A stretch of 64,000 nt of DNA from Terrirhizobium terrae (GCF_030323265.1 NZ_CP104992.1:991501-1055500); one strand, 5' to 3'. Positions 30,858 through 41,389 are shown, numbered from the stretch's first letter. Notes: generated by a model from the sequence alone, not told the origin. Program-made: numbers and translations.

Positions 30858-32052
30858 TTAGGCTTTGATCGCCGCGACGATCTTCTTCGCCGCGTCATCG
30901 AGATCGTCGGCGGCGGTGATCGCCAGGCCGGACTCGTTGAGGATCTTCTTGCCGAGCTCGACATTGGTGCCTTCGAGGCGCACGACGAGCGGAACCTTCA
31001 GGCCGACTTCCTGCACGGCAGCGACAACGCCTTCGGCGATGACGTCGCAGCGCATGATGCCGCCGAAGATGTTGACGAGGATGCCCTCGACCTTCGGGTC
31101 GGCGGTGATGATCTTGAAGGCAGCCGCCACCTTCTCCTTGCCGGCGCCACCGCCGACGTCGCAGAAGTTAGCCGGCTCTTTGCCGTACAGCTTGATGATG
31201 TCCATAGTCGCCATGGCGAGACCGGCACCATTGACCATGCAGCCGATATTGCCGTCGAGGGCAACGTAGGCGAGGTCCCACTTGGAGGCTTCGATTTCCT
31301 TCGAGATCTTCTTCCGTTTCGTCGCGCAGCGCCTTGACGTCGTCGTGGCGGAACAGAGCATTGCCATCAAAGGACATCTTGGCGTCGAGAACGCGCAGAT
31401 GGCCGTCCTTCATGACGATCAGCGGATTGACTTCGAGGAGAGCCATGTCCTTTTCGCCGAACGCCTTGTAGAGCGCCGGGAAGAGCGACTTGGCATCTTC
31501 GGCGGCAGCGCCCGACAGTTCGAGCGCCTTGGAGATCTTGGCAACGTCGTCAGCCGTCACACCCTTGAGCGGGTCGATGGCGATCGTGTGGATCTTTTCA
31601 GGCGTGTCGTGGGCAACGGCTTCGATGTCCATGCCGCCTTCGGTCGAAACGACGAAGGCAACCTGACCGACCGAACGGTCGACCAGCAGCGAGCAGTAAA
31701 GCTCGCGGTCGATGTCGGCGCCGTCTTCGATATAGAGACGGTTGACCTGCTTGCCGGCGTCGCCGGTCTGCGCGGTTACCAGCGTATTGCCGAGCATGTC
31801 CTTGGCGTGAGCCACGACTTCCTCGATCGACTTAGCCAGGCGAACGCCGCCCTTGGCGTCGGGGCCGAGTTCCTTGAACTTGCCCTTGCCGCGACCGCCG
31901 GCATGGATCTGACTCTTGACGACGTAGAGCGGGCCCGGAAGCTGCTTTGCAGCGGCTTCAGCTTCCTCGACCTTGAGGATCGCAACGCCTTCGGCGACCG
32001 GTGCGCCATAGCCCTTCAAGAGAGCCTTGGCCTGATATTCATGAATGTTCAT
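30858..32052 (-). CDS. sucC: Succinyl-CoA synthetase beta subunit (frameshifted)
   Basis: ATP-grasp subunit of succinyl-CoA synthetase, 397 residues after repair. Start [20 protein letters not shown] at 32052. The nucleotide-binding [20 protein letters not shown] is near residue 45, [21 protein letters not shown] near 200, and the C-terminal [17 protein letters not shown] and [15 protein letters not shown] follow. One extra base near 31304 shifts the frame; removing it turns [10 protein letters not shown] into [15 protein letters not shown]. Transcribed after mdh (gap 55 bases) and before sucD. Confidence 0.95.
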
Positions 32053-32107
32053 GGGGCTTGATCCCTATTGGAATTGGGTGAGCGCCGGATTGCTCCGGCG
32101 CCGAAAA

Positions 32108-33163
<1,056 letters not shown>

Positions 33164-33209
33164 TTATTATTTTGAGACCAATAAATTCAATCGTTTAGAT
33201 GATAAGATT

Positions 33210-33225
33210 CTTACGTAAACGTAAG
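33210..33225. promoter_or_regulatory. Near-perfect palindrome upstream of mdh
   Basis: CTTACGTAAACGTAAG has seven-base complementary arms (CTTACGT and ACGTAAG) with a two-base centre. It lies in an AT-rich stretch (about 33155-33240) between zapE and mdh, roughly 140 bases before the mdh start, a natural place for an operator of the mdh-suc operon. I do not recognise the cognate regulator and cannot place the promoter. Confidence 0.4.
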
Positions 33226-33244
33226 ATATTCCGTCATAAATGTG

Positions 33245-34408
33245 TCAGACGGACTGCCGTTTCTCATTGTGCAGTGCGAGATATTCGGCACTGCGCATCT
33301 CGAAAAGACGGGAAACAGTACGGTCGAATTCGAAACCTTCCGTGCCTCGTTTCTCCGTCAGAAGCGCGTCGGGCGCTGCGGCCGCCGAGATGAACAGGCG
33401 GACGCTATGATCGTAGAGCGCATCGACGAAGTTGATGAAGCGCTTCGTTTCATTACGCTTATCCGGACTAAGCTGCGGAACGTGCTCGACGAAGACGGCA
33501 TCGAACCGCGCTGCGATCGCGAGATAGTCGGAAGCGCCGAGCGGTTTTTCGCAGAGATCCGCAAACGAGAAGCGCGCAACCCGCCCCGCCGCCTGGGGAA
33601 CATGAATGCTGCGCCCCTTCATCGGCAGGTCGAGCGGCTCCGCCCGCTTGCCGTCGGTCACCTGGTGCCAGGCGGATTCGATCGCCGCATCCGCACGCCC
33701 GTCGATCGGCGTCAGATAGACGGGAAGATTGGCGTTCTTCTGCATCCGGTAGTCGGTCGGACTATCCAGCGTCACCACATCGACATGCTCGTTGAGCAAT
33801 CCAATGAACGGCGTGAACAGTCCGCGATTGAGGCCGTCCCTATAGAGGTTTTCCGGCGCCACGTTCGAGGTCGCGATCAGCACGCAGCCGAGATCGAAGA
33901 GCTCGGTGAACAGCCGCGCCAGGATCATCGCATCGGTGATGTCGGTGACGGAGAACTCGTCGAAGCACAGAAGCTCCGCCTCGGCAAACAGCGCCGCCGC
34001 CACCGGCGGCACCGGATCGTTCTGCTTCGTTTCGCCGCGCTTCAGCTTCTGGCGATGCTCGTGGATACGGTTATGCACATCCGCCATGAATTCATGGAAA
34101 TGCGCCCGGCGCTTCTTTTCGATCCGCGCCTTTTTGAAGAACATGTCCATCAGCATGGTCTTGCCGCGGCCGACACTGCCATGGACATAGAGGCCGCGGA
34201 TCTTGCGCGGCTTGCCGGAACCCTTGGCAAACAGCCAGCCAAGCGCGCTCGATTTCTTCGCCGGCTTGGTTTCCTTGAGGCAGGTGAGAACGTGGTCGAG
34301 CTTGGCGGCGACCGCCATCTGCGCCGCGTCGGGCGTCAGAACGCCGGATGCGGCAAGGGCTTTCAGCTCCTCGCCGACACTCGACGTATATTCGGGGATG
34401 GGTTCCAC
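33245..34408 (-). CDS. zapE: Cell-division-associated AFG1-like ATPase ZapE
   Basis: A 387-residue AFG1/ZapE family ATPase. Walker A is in GLYVHGSVGRGKTMLMDMFF (near residue 75), Walker B in ELLCFDEFSVTDITDAMIL (near 145), and an arginine-finger region follows TSNVAPENLYRDGLNR. In E. coli ZapE destabilises FtsZ polymers; mitochondrial relatives act in membrane-protein quality control. It precedes mdh on the same strand, a neighbourhood common in Rhizobiales. Intact. Confidence 0.9.
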   Translation of the reverse strand: MEPIPEYTSSVGEELKALAASGVLTPDAAQMAVAAKLDHVLTCLKETKPAKKSSALGWLFAKGSGKPRKIRGLYVHGSVGRGKTMLMDMFFKKARIEKKRRAHFHEFMADVHNRIHEHRQKLKRGETKQNDPVPPVAAALFAEAELLCFDEFSVTDITDAMILARLFTELFDLGCVLIATSNVAPENLYRDGLNRGLFTPFIGLLNEHVDVVTLDSPTDYRMQKNANLPVYLTPIDGRADAAIESAWHQVTDGKRAEPLDLPMKGRSIHVPQAAGRVARFSFADLCEKPLGASDYLAIAARFDAVFVEHVPQLSPDKRNETKRFINFVDALYDHSVRLFISAAAAPDALLTEKRGTEGFEFDRTVSRLFEMRSAEYLALHNEKRQSV

Positions 34409-34438
34409 GAGGGACGCCCCTTCATGAGGGATATGGGG

Positions 34439-34966
34439 TTAGCGGCTGAGGCTGACCGGCTGGCCGGAATTGGTCGTGCCGTCAAACTTGTTGTCGGCGC
34501 TCTTGTAGACGCGGCCGATGACATCGCCGGCGCGGTTCTTGAACTGAACCATCTTGCCGGAGACTTCCCAGGATCCCATGGTCGTCAGCTCGCCGGAGCA
34601 ACCACGCGTACCGCCGCGCGAACCGCTGCCGAGATTGGTAAGCGTCAGGAACATGTCGCAGGAGGCTCCGCCGTTGGAGACACGCCAGTTGCCGACCATC
34701 TGCTGCTTGGTCACATCAAGCGCGTTTGCCGGAGCGGCAGCATTCGGATCGGCCATGGCCATGTTCTGGCCCTGCTGCGGAGCGGCAGGATACTGCGACG
34801 CGCCACCTGGAGGCGGCAGCTGGCTGCCCTGCACGCCCTGCACGGGCTGCGCCTGAAGCGGAGCGGGCTGCGAAGGCAGGTCGTTATACGGGCTGTAGGA
34901 CGTCCTCTGACATCCGGCCAACGCCAAGGTCAGAACGAGACCTGTTGCCACATATTTGAACTGCAT
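34439..34966 (-). CDS. Outer-membrane lipoprotein, AprI/Inh protease-inhibitor family (Omp19-like)
   Basis: A 175-residue lipoprotein. The signal peptide [20 protein letters not shown] ends in a lipobox (LAGC, Cys at 19). A Pro/Gln-rich linker follows (about 25-75). The C-terminal domain has the AprI/Inh beta-barrel pattern: [17 protein letters not shown], two further features [18 protein letters not shown] and [15 protein letters not shown]. The two cysteines in ASCDMF and TRGCSG probably form the family disulfide. The end is close to Brucella Omp19, which inhibits host proteases. I start at the ATG giving MQFKY (34966); a longer start lacks a signal-peptide pattern. It precedes zapE by 30 bases. 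Confidence 0.83.
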   Translation of the reverse strand: MQFKYVATGLVLTLALAGCQRTSYSPYNDLPSQPAPLQAQPVQGVQGSQLPPPGGASQYPAAPQQGQNMAMADPNAAAPANALDVTKQQMVGNWRVSNGGASCDMFLTLTNLGSGSRGGTRGCSGELTTMGSWEVSGKMVQFKNRAGDVIGRVYKSADNKFDGTTNSGQPVSLSR

Positions 34967-35132
34967 CAAAAACTCCTGTCCGATCACTTCACACTGCACC
35001 CGGTGCGGGCACGACAGTTTGGCGGGGAATATCGTAAACGCACTTGGTTAATCAAGGGTAGCCAGACTTTCGGGCACAATCGCGACCCTTGTCTTGATCA
35101 AAAAGGCGTGCGCAGCGCGCGGATTCTATAAT

Positions 35133-35162
35133 AAAAAAGGCCGCAACCCCAAGGTTGCGGCC
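35133..35162 (-). terminator. Rho-independent terminator of the sdh operon
   Basis: Ten-base perfect arms GGCCGCAACC and GGTTGCGGCC with a CCAA loop. On the minus strand they are followed by TTTTTTAT. It lies 16 bases past the sdhB stop. Confidence 0.92.
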
Positions 35163-35177
35163 TCCAAGAAAACAGCG

Positions 35178-35957
35178 TCAGACGCGACGCTCGACCATCA
35201 TCTTCTTGATTTCGGCGATCGCCTTGGCCGGGTTGAGACCCTTCGGGCAGGCCTGGGCGCAGTTCATGATCGTGTGGCAACGATAGAGCCGGAACGGATC
35301 CTCGAGATTGTCAAGGCGCTCGCCCTTGGCTTCGTCGCGGCTATCGATCAGCCAGCGATAGGCCTGCAGCAGGACGGCCGGACCGAGATAGCGGTCGCCG
35401 TTCCACCAGTAGCTCGGACAGGAGGTCGAGCAGCAGGCGCACAGAATGCACTCATAGAGGCCGTCGAGCTTCTGACGATCGTCGTGGCTCTGCTTCCATT
35501 CCTTGGCCGGCGTCGGAGACACCGTTTTCAGCCACGGTTCGATCGAACGATGCTGGGCGTAGAAGTTGTTGAGGTCGGGAACGAGGTCCTTCACCACCGG
35601 CATATGCGGCAGCGGATAGACCTTCACCGTGCCGGAAATGTCGTCCATGCCCTTGGTGCAGGCGAGCGTGTTCGTGCCGTCGATATTCATCGCGCAGGAA
35701 CCGCAGATGCCTTCACGACAGGAACGGCGCAGCGTCAGGGTCGGGTCGATGTTGTTCTTGATGTAGAGCAGACCGTCGAGCACCATCGGGCCGCAATCGT
35801 CAAGATCGACATAGAACGTGTCGATCCGCGGGTTCTGCCCGTCATCCGGGCTCCAGCGGTAGATGCGGTATTCGCGAACGTTCTTGGCACCATCCGGCTT
35901 CGGCCAGACCTTGCCTTCGGTCATCTGCGAGTTCTTGGGAAGAGCGAGTTCAACCAT
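35178..35957 (-). CDS. sdhB: Succinate dehydrogenase iron-sulfur subunit
   Basis: Intact 259-residue subunit of complex II, carrying electrons from FAD to ubiquinone through three clusters. The [2Fe-2S] cysteines are in [15 protein letters not shown] and TLAC (near residues 78-98). The [4Fe-4S] and [3Fe-4S] ligands are in [16 protein letters not shown] (near 170) and [17 protein letters not shown] (near 230). Start ATG 35957 ([15 protein letters not shown]). The upstream unknown gene ends inside this start (ATGGTTGA), an eight-base overlap. In most relatives sdhB follows sdhA directly. Confidence 0.97.
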   Translation of the reverse strand: MVELALPKNSQMTEGKVWPKPDGAKNVREYRIYRWSPDDGQNPRIDTFYVDLDDCGPMVLDGLLYIKNNIDPTLTLRRSCREGICGSCAMNIDGTNTLACTKGMDDISGTVKVYPLPHMPVVKDLVPDLNNFYAQHRSIEPWLKTVSPTPAKEWKQSHDDRQKLDGLYECILCACCSTSCPSYWWNGDRYLGPAVLLQAYRWLIDSRDEAKGERLDNLEDPFRLYRCHTIMNCAQACPKGLNPAKAIAEIKKMMVERRV

Positions 35958-36898
35958 GGTTAGCTGCCACTTTCACGATATTTAAGATCGTCTCGATATC
36001 TGAGGAATTTTGATCTAGGTCGAAAATTTTCTCAATCATAGCGACGCCGGCAAAGCTGCCTCGGCGCTCGTCCCAGAACTGGAATTCTTTCGTAGAGTGC
36101 AGCTCTGGGTATTCCATCAGCATAACTGCTCCAACCTGAGAAATGACGAGTGTCAAAGCAATTAACATCGCATATGCAATTGCCTTAAACTCGGTGTTGA
36201 AAAGCCAAGCTCCAGAGAAGCCGTCTTTGGAAGTGATTACCTTCGAGTGGGCATCATAGCCCCAATGGGCATGGCCACTCATCCAGCCATAAAGACGGCC
36301 AACAATTGGGAAATTCGAATTTAACACGCCAATCGATTTGGTTGCCGCAAATCGTTGGACTTTTGCCACGTCGTCAATGTTGCGTACCGCAAACGCCCAT
36401 GCAACTTGCTCCAAGATCATACGGCCAATTGCTGTCGCTTCAAAAGAGCTCCTCTATCAGCTTCACCGAAAGCTCGCTGCAAGCTGTAACCCATTCTAAT
36501 AGCGGTCAAATCGCCGATCCACTCACCCACCTTAGGTTCTCGTTGGGTAAGAGAGGGTAGACCTTAAGCGCGGCCTGAAAAAACTCTACCTGCTCAAGAC
36601 AAGCTTTGCGGAACTCTCGGTCCAACCGAGAGGAAGGTTTCTCTTCGTAATCCTTGTCAGCCAAATAGCGCCGCAGGACGTAATCAACGGACTTGTTATT
36701 AAGCTGATATGTTAGAATCGAAGCGCTGATCATCTTTCGCAACCGAGAAGGATAATTTTTATCAATCCCGACTTGGTACGCCGCGTTATTAACGGAACCT
36801 TCGAAATCCTTTTGCATGAAAACAGGAAATGCGGCCTGCAGTTCTCTTGAACCAACAGGCTCGCCACTTTCTCTGCTTATGCTTTCGGCCTCAAACAC
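35950..36898 (-). CDS. Unrecognised AT-rich gene embedded between sdhA and sdhB (two frameshifts)
   Basis: I do not recognise this protein. Repaired, it is 316 residues from a GTG at 36898, whose G is the last base of the sdhA TAG, to a TGA at 35950 that overlaps the sdhB start by eight bases. It is mostly helical and charged ([20 protein letters not shown]). Striking middle sections are [40 protein letters not shown] and [18 protein letters not shown]. One transmembrane helix is likely near 238-262 ([20 protein letters not shown]). Single bases seem missing near 36531 (C run) and 36443 (A run). The DNA is clearly AT-richer than its neighbours (sample lines 40-47% GC against 70% in sdhA), suggesting later acquisition. 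The RLYGWMSGH segment weakly recalls HEPN-like Arg...His motifs; that is only a guess. Confidence 0.7.
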
Positions 36899-38757
36899 TA
36901 GTACACGCGAGCCTTGGGCTCGATCTTGTAAGGATCGATGCCGTCGGCGATCAGGTCCGTGTGGACCGGGCGGTAGTCGAGCTTCACGTCGCCGGCATCG
37001 TTGACCCATGCGAGCGTATGCTTGCGCCAGTTCACGTCGTCGCGGCCGGCGAATGCGCCCTCGGTGTAGTCCTCACGGGCGTGGGAACCGCGGCTTTCCT
37101 TGCGGGCCTCGGCGCCGTAGACGGTCAGGATGGCGTTGGCCATCAGGTTGTGCAGCTCGAGCGTCTCGACGAGATCGGAGTTCCAGATCATCGAACGGTC
37201 GGTGACCTTGATGTCCTTCATCTCGCTCCAGATCGCGGAGAGACGCTTGCAGCCGGATTCCAGCGATTCCTGCGTGCGGAACACTGCAGCATCATCCTGC
37301 ATGGCGCGCTGCATCTTGTCGCGCAGGACAGCGGTAGGCGTGCCGCCCTTGGCATAGCGCAGGTTGTCGAAGCGATCCATGATCTTGTCGCAGGCAGCTA
37401 CGTTCAAGGCCGGGATCGGGCTTTCGCGGTCGATGACCTGGCCGGCGCGGATAGCGGCGGCGCGGCCGAAGACCACGAGGTCGATCAGCGAGTTGGAGCC
37501 GAGACGATTGGCACCGTGAACCGAGGCACAGCCCGCCTCACCGACGGCCATCAGGCCGGGCAGGATGCGCTCCGGATTGTCGCTGTCGGCATTGAGCACT
37601 TCGCCCCAATAGTTCGTCGGGATGCCGCCCATGTTGTAGTGAACGGTCGGCAGGACCGGGATCGGCTCGCGGGTGACATCGACGCCGGCAAAGATCTTTG
37701 CCGATCCCGAAATGCCCGGAAGACGCTCATGCAGCACGGCCGGATCGAGATGGTCGAGATGCAGGAAGATGTGGTCCTTGTTCTTGCCGACGCCGCGGCC
37801 TTCACGGATTTCCATCGTCATGCAGCGCGAGACGACGTCACGCGAGGCAAGGTCCTTCGCCGAAGGGGCATAGCGTTCCATGAAGCGCTCGCCCTCGGAA
37901 TTGACGAGGTAACCGCCTTCACCGCGTGCGCCTTCGGTGATCAGACAGCCCGAACCGTAGATGCCGGTCGGGTGAAACTGAACGAATTCCATGTCCTGCA
38001 TCGGCAGGCCGGCACGCGCCACCATGCCACCACCGTCGCCGGTGCAGGTATGGGCGGAGGTTGCCGAGAAGTAGGCGCGGCCGTAACCGCCGGTCGCCAG
38101 AACCACCATCTTGGCGGCGAAGCGATGGATCGTGCCGTCGTCGAGGTTCCAGGCAACGACGCCTTCGCAACGGCTGCCATCATCCGACATGATCAGGTCG
38201 AGCGCGAAATACTCGATGAAGAACTCGGCATTGTTGCGCAGCGACTGGCCATAGAGCGTGTGCAGGATGGCGTGACCGGTGCGGTCGGCAGCGGCGCAGG
38301 TGCGCTGCACCGGCGGGCCGGCACCAAAGTTCTGCATGTGGCCGCCGAACGGACGCTGGTAGATCTTGCCTTCCTCGTTACGGGAGAAAGGCACGCCATA
38401 GTGTTCGAGTTCGTAGACGGCCTTGGGCGCTTCCATGACCATGTACTGCATGGCGTCGACATCGCCGAGCCAGTCGGAACCCTTGACGGTGTCATAGAGG
38501 TGCCACTGCCAGCTATCCGGCGTCATGTTCTGCAGCGAAGCGGCAATACCGCCCTGCGCCGCGACGGTATGCGAGCGGGTCGGGAAGACCTTGGTGATGC
38601 AGGCAGTCTTGAAACCCTGTTCGGCCATGCCGAGCGTGGCGCGCAGACCTGCGCCGCCGGCACCTACGACGATGACGTCATAGGAGTGGTCGACGTAATT
38701 ATATGCCTTGCCGTTCTGATTTGCTCCGTTCGGAGCGATAGGTGTTACGGATGCCAT
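36898..38757 (-). CDS. sdhA: Succinate dehydrogenase flavoprotein subunit
   Basis: Intact 619-residue catalytic subunit of complex II, oxidising succinate to fumarate. The FAD-binding [19 protein letters not shown] is near residue 31, the covalent-FAD histidine in [13 protein letters not shown] near 62, and the active-site blocks [20 protein letters not shown] (near 255) and [20 protein letters not shown] near 400. The C-terminus is [15 protein letters not shown]. It follows sdhD by a few bases and is followed, through overlapping stop/start codons, by the unknown gene. It functions at the cytoplasmic face of the inner membrane. Confidence 0.97.
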   Translation of the reverse strand: MASVTPIAPNGANQNGKAYNYVDHSYDVIVVGAGGAGLRATLGMAEQGFKTACITKVFPTRSHTVAAQGGIAASLQNMTPDSWQWHLYDTVKGSDWLGDVDAMQYMVMEAPKAVYELEHYGVPFSRNEEGKIYQRPFGGHMQNFGAGPPVQRTCAAADRTGHAILHTLYGQSLRNNAEFFIEYFALDLIMSDDGSRCEGVVAWNLDDGTIHRFAAKMVVLATGGYGRAYFSATSAHTCTGDGGGMVARAGLPMQDMEFVQFHPTGIYGSGCLITEGARGEGGYLVNSEGERFMERYAPSAKDLASRDVVSRCMTMEIREGRGVGKNKDHIFLHLDHLDPAVLHERLPGISGSAKIFAGVDVTREPIPVLPTVHYNMGGIPTNYWGEVLNADSDNPERILPGLMAVGEAGCASVHGANRLGSNSLIDLVVFGRAAAIRAGQVIDRESPIPALNVAACDKIMDRFDNLRYAKGGTPTAVLRDKMQRAMQDDAAVFRTQESLESGCKRLSAIWSEMKDIKVTDRSMIWNSDLVETLELHNLMANAILTVYGAEARKESRGSHAREDYTEGAFAGRDDVNWRKHTLAWVNDAGDVKLDYRPVHTDLIADGIDPYKIEPKARVY

Positions 38758-38763
38758 GACGGA

Positions 38764-39144
38764 TTATCCTGCGAACGCAATTTTCAGAACGGCGAAAAGA
38801 CAGAGGCCACCGATCAGCATTGCAAAGAAGGTGTTGAGCATCAGGACGAGGAATTTCAGGCCCTCGTGATGCACGTAGTCGACGATGATTTCCTGGATGC
38901 CGATGCGCATGTGCACGAGACCCGCGATGACCATCATGCCGAAGAGGACGGCGACGATCGGGTTCGACAGCGCGCCCACGACTTCCTCATAGGGAGCGCC
39001 GGCATAACGGATCAGGAAGATGATGAAGAAGATGGCGAGCGGCACCATGGCCACGGCCGACATCCGCTGAACCCAGAAGTGCTCGGTACCATCCTTGGCG
39101 GAGCCGAGGCCGCGGACCTTGCCGAGCGGCGTACGCATATCCAT
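38764..39144 (-). CDS. sdhD: Succinate dehydrogenase membrane anchor subunit D
   Basis: A 126-residue hydrophobic anchor of complex II with three membrane helices (AMVPLAIFFIIFLIRYAG near 32, NPIVAVLFGMMVIAGLVHM near 62 and FLVLMLNTFFAMLIGGLCLF near 97). The VHMRIGIQEIIVDYVHHEG motif contains the haem/quinone-site histidine region typical of SdhD. It lies between sdhC and sdhA with gaps of 12 and 6 bases. Confidence 0.93.
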   Translation of the reverse strand: MDMRTPLGKVRGLGSAKDGTEHFWVQRMSAVAMVPLAIFFIIFLIRYAGAPYEEVVGALSNPIVAVLFGMMVIAGLVHMRIGIQEIIVDYVHHEGLKFLVLMLNTFFAMLIGGLCLFAVLKIAFAG

Positions 39145-39156
39145 GATTTTATCCCC

Positions 39157-39546
39157 TCAGATCGCCAGGCCGACGATCCAGATCACCACGGTCAGACAGA
39201 TCGAGACGATCGGCAGCGCAACCGCCAGCTTGGTGGTGAAATGCTTGTCGAAGCCGTGGCCCATGTCCCACATGAAGTGACGCATGCCACCCAGCATGTG
39301 ATGGACGAGCGCCCAGGTATAGCCGAACAGGACGAGCAGCCCGATCCAGGTACCGAACAGCCAGCTGATCCAGTCGAAATATTCCTTGCCCGAGGCGGCA
39401 GCAACCAGCCACCAGGCCAGAAGGATCGTGCCGACGGCCAGCGCGCCACCGGTGATGCGGTGGACGATCGACATGACCATGGTGGGAATTGGCTTGTAGA
39501 TTTGCAGATGCGGCGACAGGGGCCGGTTATTCGTTACATTCGCCAT
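39157..39546 (-). CDS. sdhC: Succinate dehydrogenase cytochrome b556 subunit
   Basis: A 129-residue haem b-binding anchor of complex II. The signature RPLSPHLQIYKPIPTMVMSI and VHRITGG lie at residues 8-36. The haem-ligand region HHMLGGMRHFMWDMGHGF is near 82, and three membrane helices are evident. Two tandem ATGs occur; I choose 39546 because GAGG is better spaced for it than for 39549. First gene of the sdh operon. Its promoter must lie in the 281-base gap to the divergent gene at 39828, where I see no strong consensus. Confidence 0.92.
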   Translation of the reverse strand: MANVTNNRPLSPHLQIYKPIPTMVMSIVHRITGGALAVGTILLAWWLVAAASGKEYFDWISWLFGTWIGLLVLFGYTWALVHHMLGGMRHFMWDMGHGFDKHFTTKLAVALPIVSICLTVVIWIVGLAI

Positions 39547-39827
39547 CATTACCTCGCGGCGTCGTCTAAAGCGGGCGGGCGCCCGGCAATGCACCATGCC
39601 GAGAAAATGTGCATTGCATCATCGGCCCGGTTTAATCTTCGATTTCGAAGACGACAAGAACAATTCCAAGTGAGCCCGAATTTAATCGATTGTGACTTTC
39701 AAGTGGCAACCACCCGGACATTTCGTCGCGGCACGTTAACCAAGAAATCCAAAGATTTGGTTGCCGTACATTTGTTTTCGGCCAGATCGTGTTAACTTCC
39801 GGTTAACCATGATTCCCGGAGTTCGCC

Positions 39828-40274
39828 ATGATCGCGAATCGTATGAAGCCTGTCCTTGCTGCCATTGCTCTATTTGCCCTGTTGGCGACAGGCGCTTCCG
39901 CCCGCGATCGCTGGCCGGGTCACGGCCACGGCGCCCCCGGTTACTACGGGCCTCACCATGGCCACGGCCACCATTTCGGCCGCAACCGTCTCAACATGCT
40001 TTCGGATAGGTCTCTCGGCGGTGCAAGCCGAGTGGTGACGGCTTCGAGATCGAAGGGCAGCGAGGGCAGCTCGATCGGCTTCGTGTCCGGCGGCGTCATC
40101 TTCTACAGCGACGGTGGCTACTGGGGATCCGATGCCGGACAGGATAACACGATGATCCCGGCACCGAGAGCCAAGATCATCGACGTGAACAAGGCCATGA
40201 CCGATCAGAACTTCGCGGCCACCAACGGCTGTACCTTTGAAATGGGCGTCTGCGTCATCCGTGGCGGGAATTGA
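39828..40274 (+). CDS. Small secreted His/Gly-rich protein of unknown function
   Basis: A 148-residue protein with an N-terminal signal peptide (MKPVLAAIALFALLATGASA, probably cleaved after ASA). A histidine/glycine/tyrosine-rich stretch follows (GHGHGAPGYYGPHHGHGHHF, about residues 31-50). The rest is a small domain with two cysteines close together near the C-terminus (NGCTFEMGVCVIRGGN), which may form a disulfide. The histidine cluster could bind metal ions in the periplasm; that is inference. It may start at 39828 or at the internal ATG of MKPV (39843). Divergent from the sdh operon and convergent with the methyltransferase gene. Confidence 0.7.
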   Translation: MIANRMKPVLAAIALFALLATGASARDRWPGHGHGAPGYYGPHHGHGHHFGRNRLNMLSDRSLGGASRVVTASRSKGSEGSSIGFVSGGVIFYSDGGYWGSDAGQDNTMIPAPRAKIIDVNKAMTDQNFAATNGCTFEMGVCVIRGGN

Positions 40275-40290
40275 GAAGGCGCTTTCCTGA

Positions 40291-40935
40291 CTAAAGGAAC
40301 CGCCACACCGTCGTCTTCTTCACCTCGCTGTCCTCCAGCGCCCGCGTGACCGACACCTGATAGACGGCGAGTTCTTCCAGTCGACTCTTCGGCAGATAGC
40401 TGCGCCCCGGATCGCCGACCAGAACCGTCTTGCCCTCAGCCGCCAGCATCGTGAACCACGGCACCAGCGCCGCCGCAAAGTCGCGGTCGTAGAAAACGTC
40501 GCCGGCCAGCACGACATCGGCTTCGACCGACCGCCCCACTTGGTTCTCACCGGTAAAGCCGAGCTCGGCCTCGTTCCGCGCCGCATTCAGCGCCACTGCA
40601 GTTGCCGTCCAGGGATCGATATCCGCCGCCAGCACATCTGATGCACCGGCAAGCTTCGCCGCGATCGCCACAAGTCCGGAACCGCTGGCGAAATCGAGCA
40701 CGCGCTTGCCGGCAACCGCTTGGGCGTTATCGAGAATGTAACGAGCAAGCCCCTGCCCGCCGGCCCAGGCGAAGGCCCAGAACGGTGGTGGCAGGCCGAT
40801 TGCTACCAGGTCCTCCTCCGTCTTCAGCCAGAGGTCATGGGCCTCGGTTGCCAGATGGAGTTCGATTTCCGGCACATGCGGCGGCCGCATGAGGTCGGTG
40901 TTTTCGAGAATGAAGGCCTTCGGATCGGTCTTCAA
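40291..40935 (-). CDS. ETF-beta protein lysine methyltransferase (METTL20/ETFBKMT family)
   Basis: A 214-residue seven-beta-strand methyltransferase. The SAM-binding motif I is VLDFASGSGLVAIAAKLAGA (near residue 80), followed by VLAADIDPWTATAVALNAAR. The family-specific motifs are VLAGDVFYDRDFAAAL near 140, VLVGDPGRSYLP near 170 and the final KKTTVWRFL. These match human ETFBKMT (GDMFYDED, LIGDPGRP, STVWGF). A bacterial homolog from Agrobacterium has been reported to methylate ETF-beta and ribosomal protein L7/L12. Generic annotation as a nicotinamide or L11 methyltransferase is common. It is the last gene of the tsaD-gpsA group, 10 bases after the EVE gene. Confidence 0.82.
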   Translation of the reverse strand: MKTDPKAFILENTDLMRPPHVPEIELHLATEAHDLWLKTEEDLVAIGLPPPFWAFAWAGGQGLARYILDNAQAVAGKRVLDFASGSGLVAIAAKLAGASDVLAADIDPWTATAVALNAARNEAELGFTGENQVGRSVEADVVLAGDVFYDRDFAAALVPWFTMLAAEGKTVLVGDPGRSYLPKSRLEELAVYQVSVTRALEDSEVKKTTVWRFL

Positions 40936-40945
40936 GGTGGCAGGC

Positions 40946-41386
40946 TCAGGCCGGGGATTTCGGCGGATTGTCGAGACCGCCGAGACGGCAGATCTCGAGA
41001 TATTCCTCTTCGGTCACTGGCTGAACCGACAAGCGCATTGAGGTAACGAGCGACATCTTCTCGAACTTCGGGTTCGCCTTGATGTCCTTCAGCGTGATCG
41101 GCTTCGGCATGTCGGTCACGGCGCGGATATCGACGCAATCCCATTTCGGATCGCCCTTGGCCGAACTATCCGGATGCGACAGGGCGCAGACCTCGACGAT
41201 CCCGACGATCTCCAGCCCCTCGTTGGAGTGGTAGAAGAAGCCCTTGTCACCGATCTTCATGGCCCGCATGTTGTTGCGCGCCTGGTAGTTGCGCACGCCG
41301 GTCCATTCCTCGCCCGCATCACCCTTTGCCTTCTGCTGCTCCCAGGACCAGACATTCGGCTCGGATTTGTAAAGCCAGTACGCCAT
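40946..41386 (-). CDS. EVE-domain protein
   Basis: A 146-residue PUA-like EVE-domain protein. It begins MAYWLYKSEPNVWSWEQQKA, followed by WTGVRNYQARNNMRAMKIGD near residue 30 and FFYHSNEGLEIVGIVEVCAL near 50, all diagnostic. EVE domains bind modified bases in RNA or DNA; their housekeeping role is unclear. It starts three bases after the YciI-like gene ends, so the two are translationally close. Confidence 0.9.
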   Translation of the reverse strand: MAYWLYKSEPNVWSWEQQKAKGDAGEEWTGVRNYQARNNMRAMKIGDKGFFYHSNEGLEIVGIVEVCALSHPDSSAKGDPKWDCVDIRAVTDMPKPITLKDIKANPKFEKMSLVTSMRLSVQPVTEEEYLEICRLGGLDNPPKSPA

Positions 41387-41389
41387 CGA

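Noticed and set aside
33242..35131. A 629-codon plus-strand open frame opposite zapE and the Omp19-like gene
   Set aside because: It crosses two well-identified minus-strand genes and their intergenic gap, with no start signal or protein features.
36829..39795. A 988-codon open frame on the plus strand opposite the sdh genes
   Set aside because: It is the mirror of intact sdhA, sdhD and sdhC. Long antisense frames are expected in high-GC DNA with strong third-position bias, and the translation has no family features.
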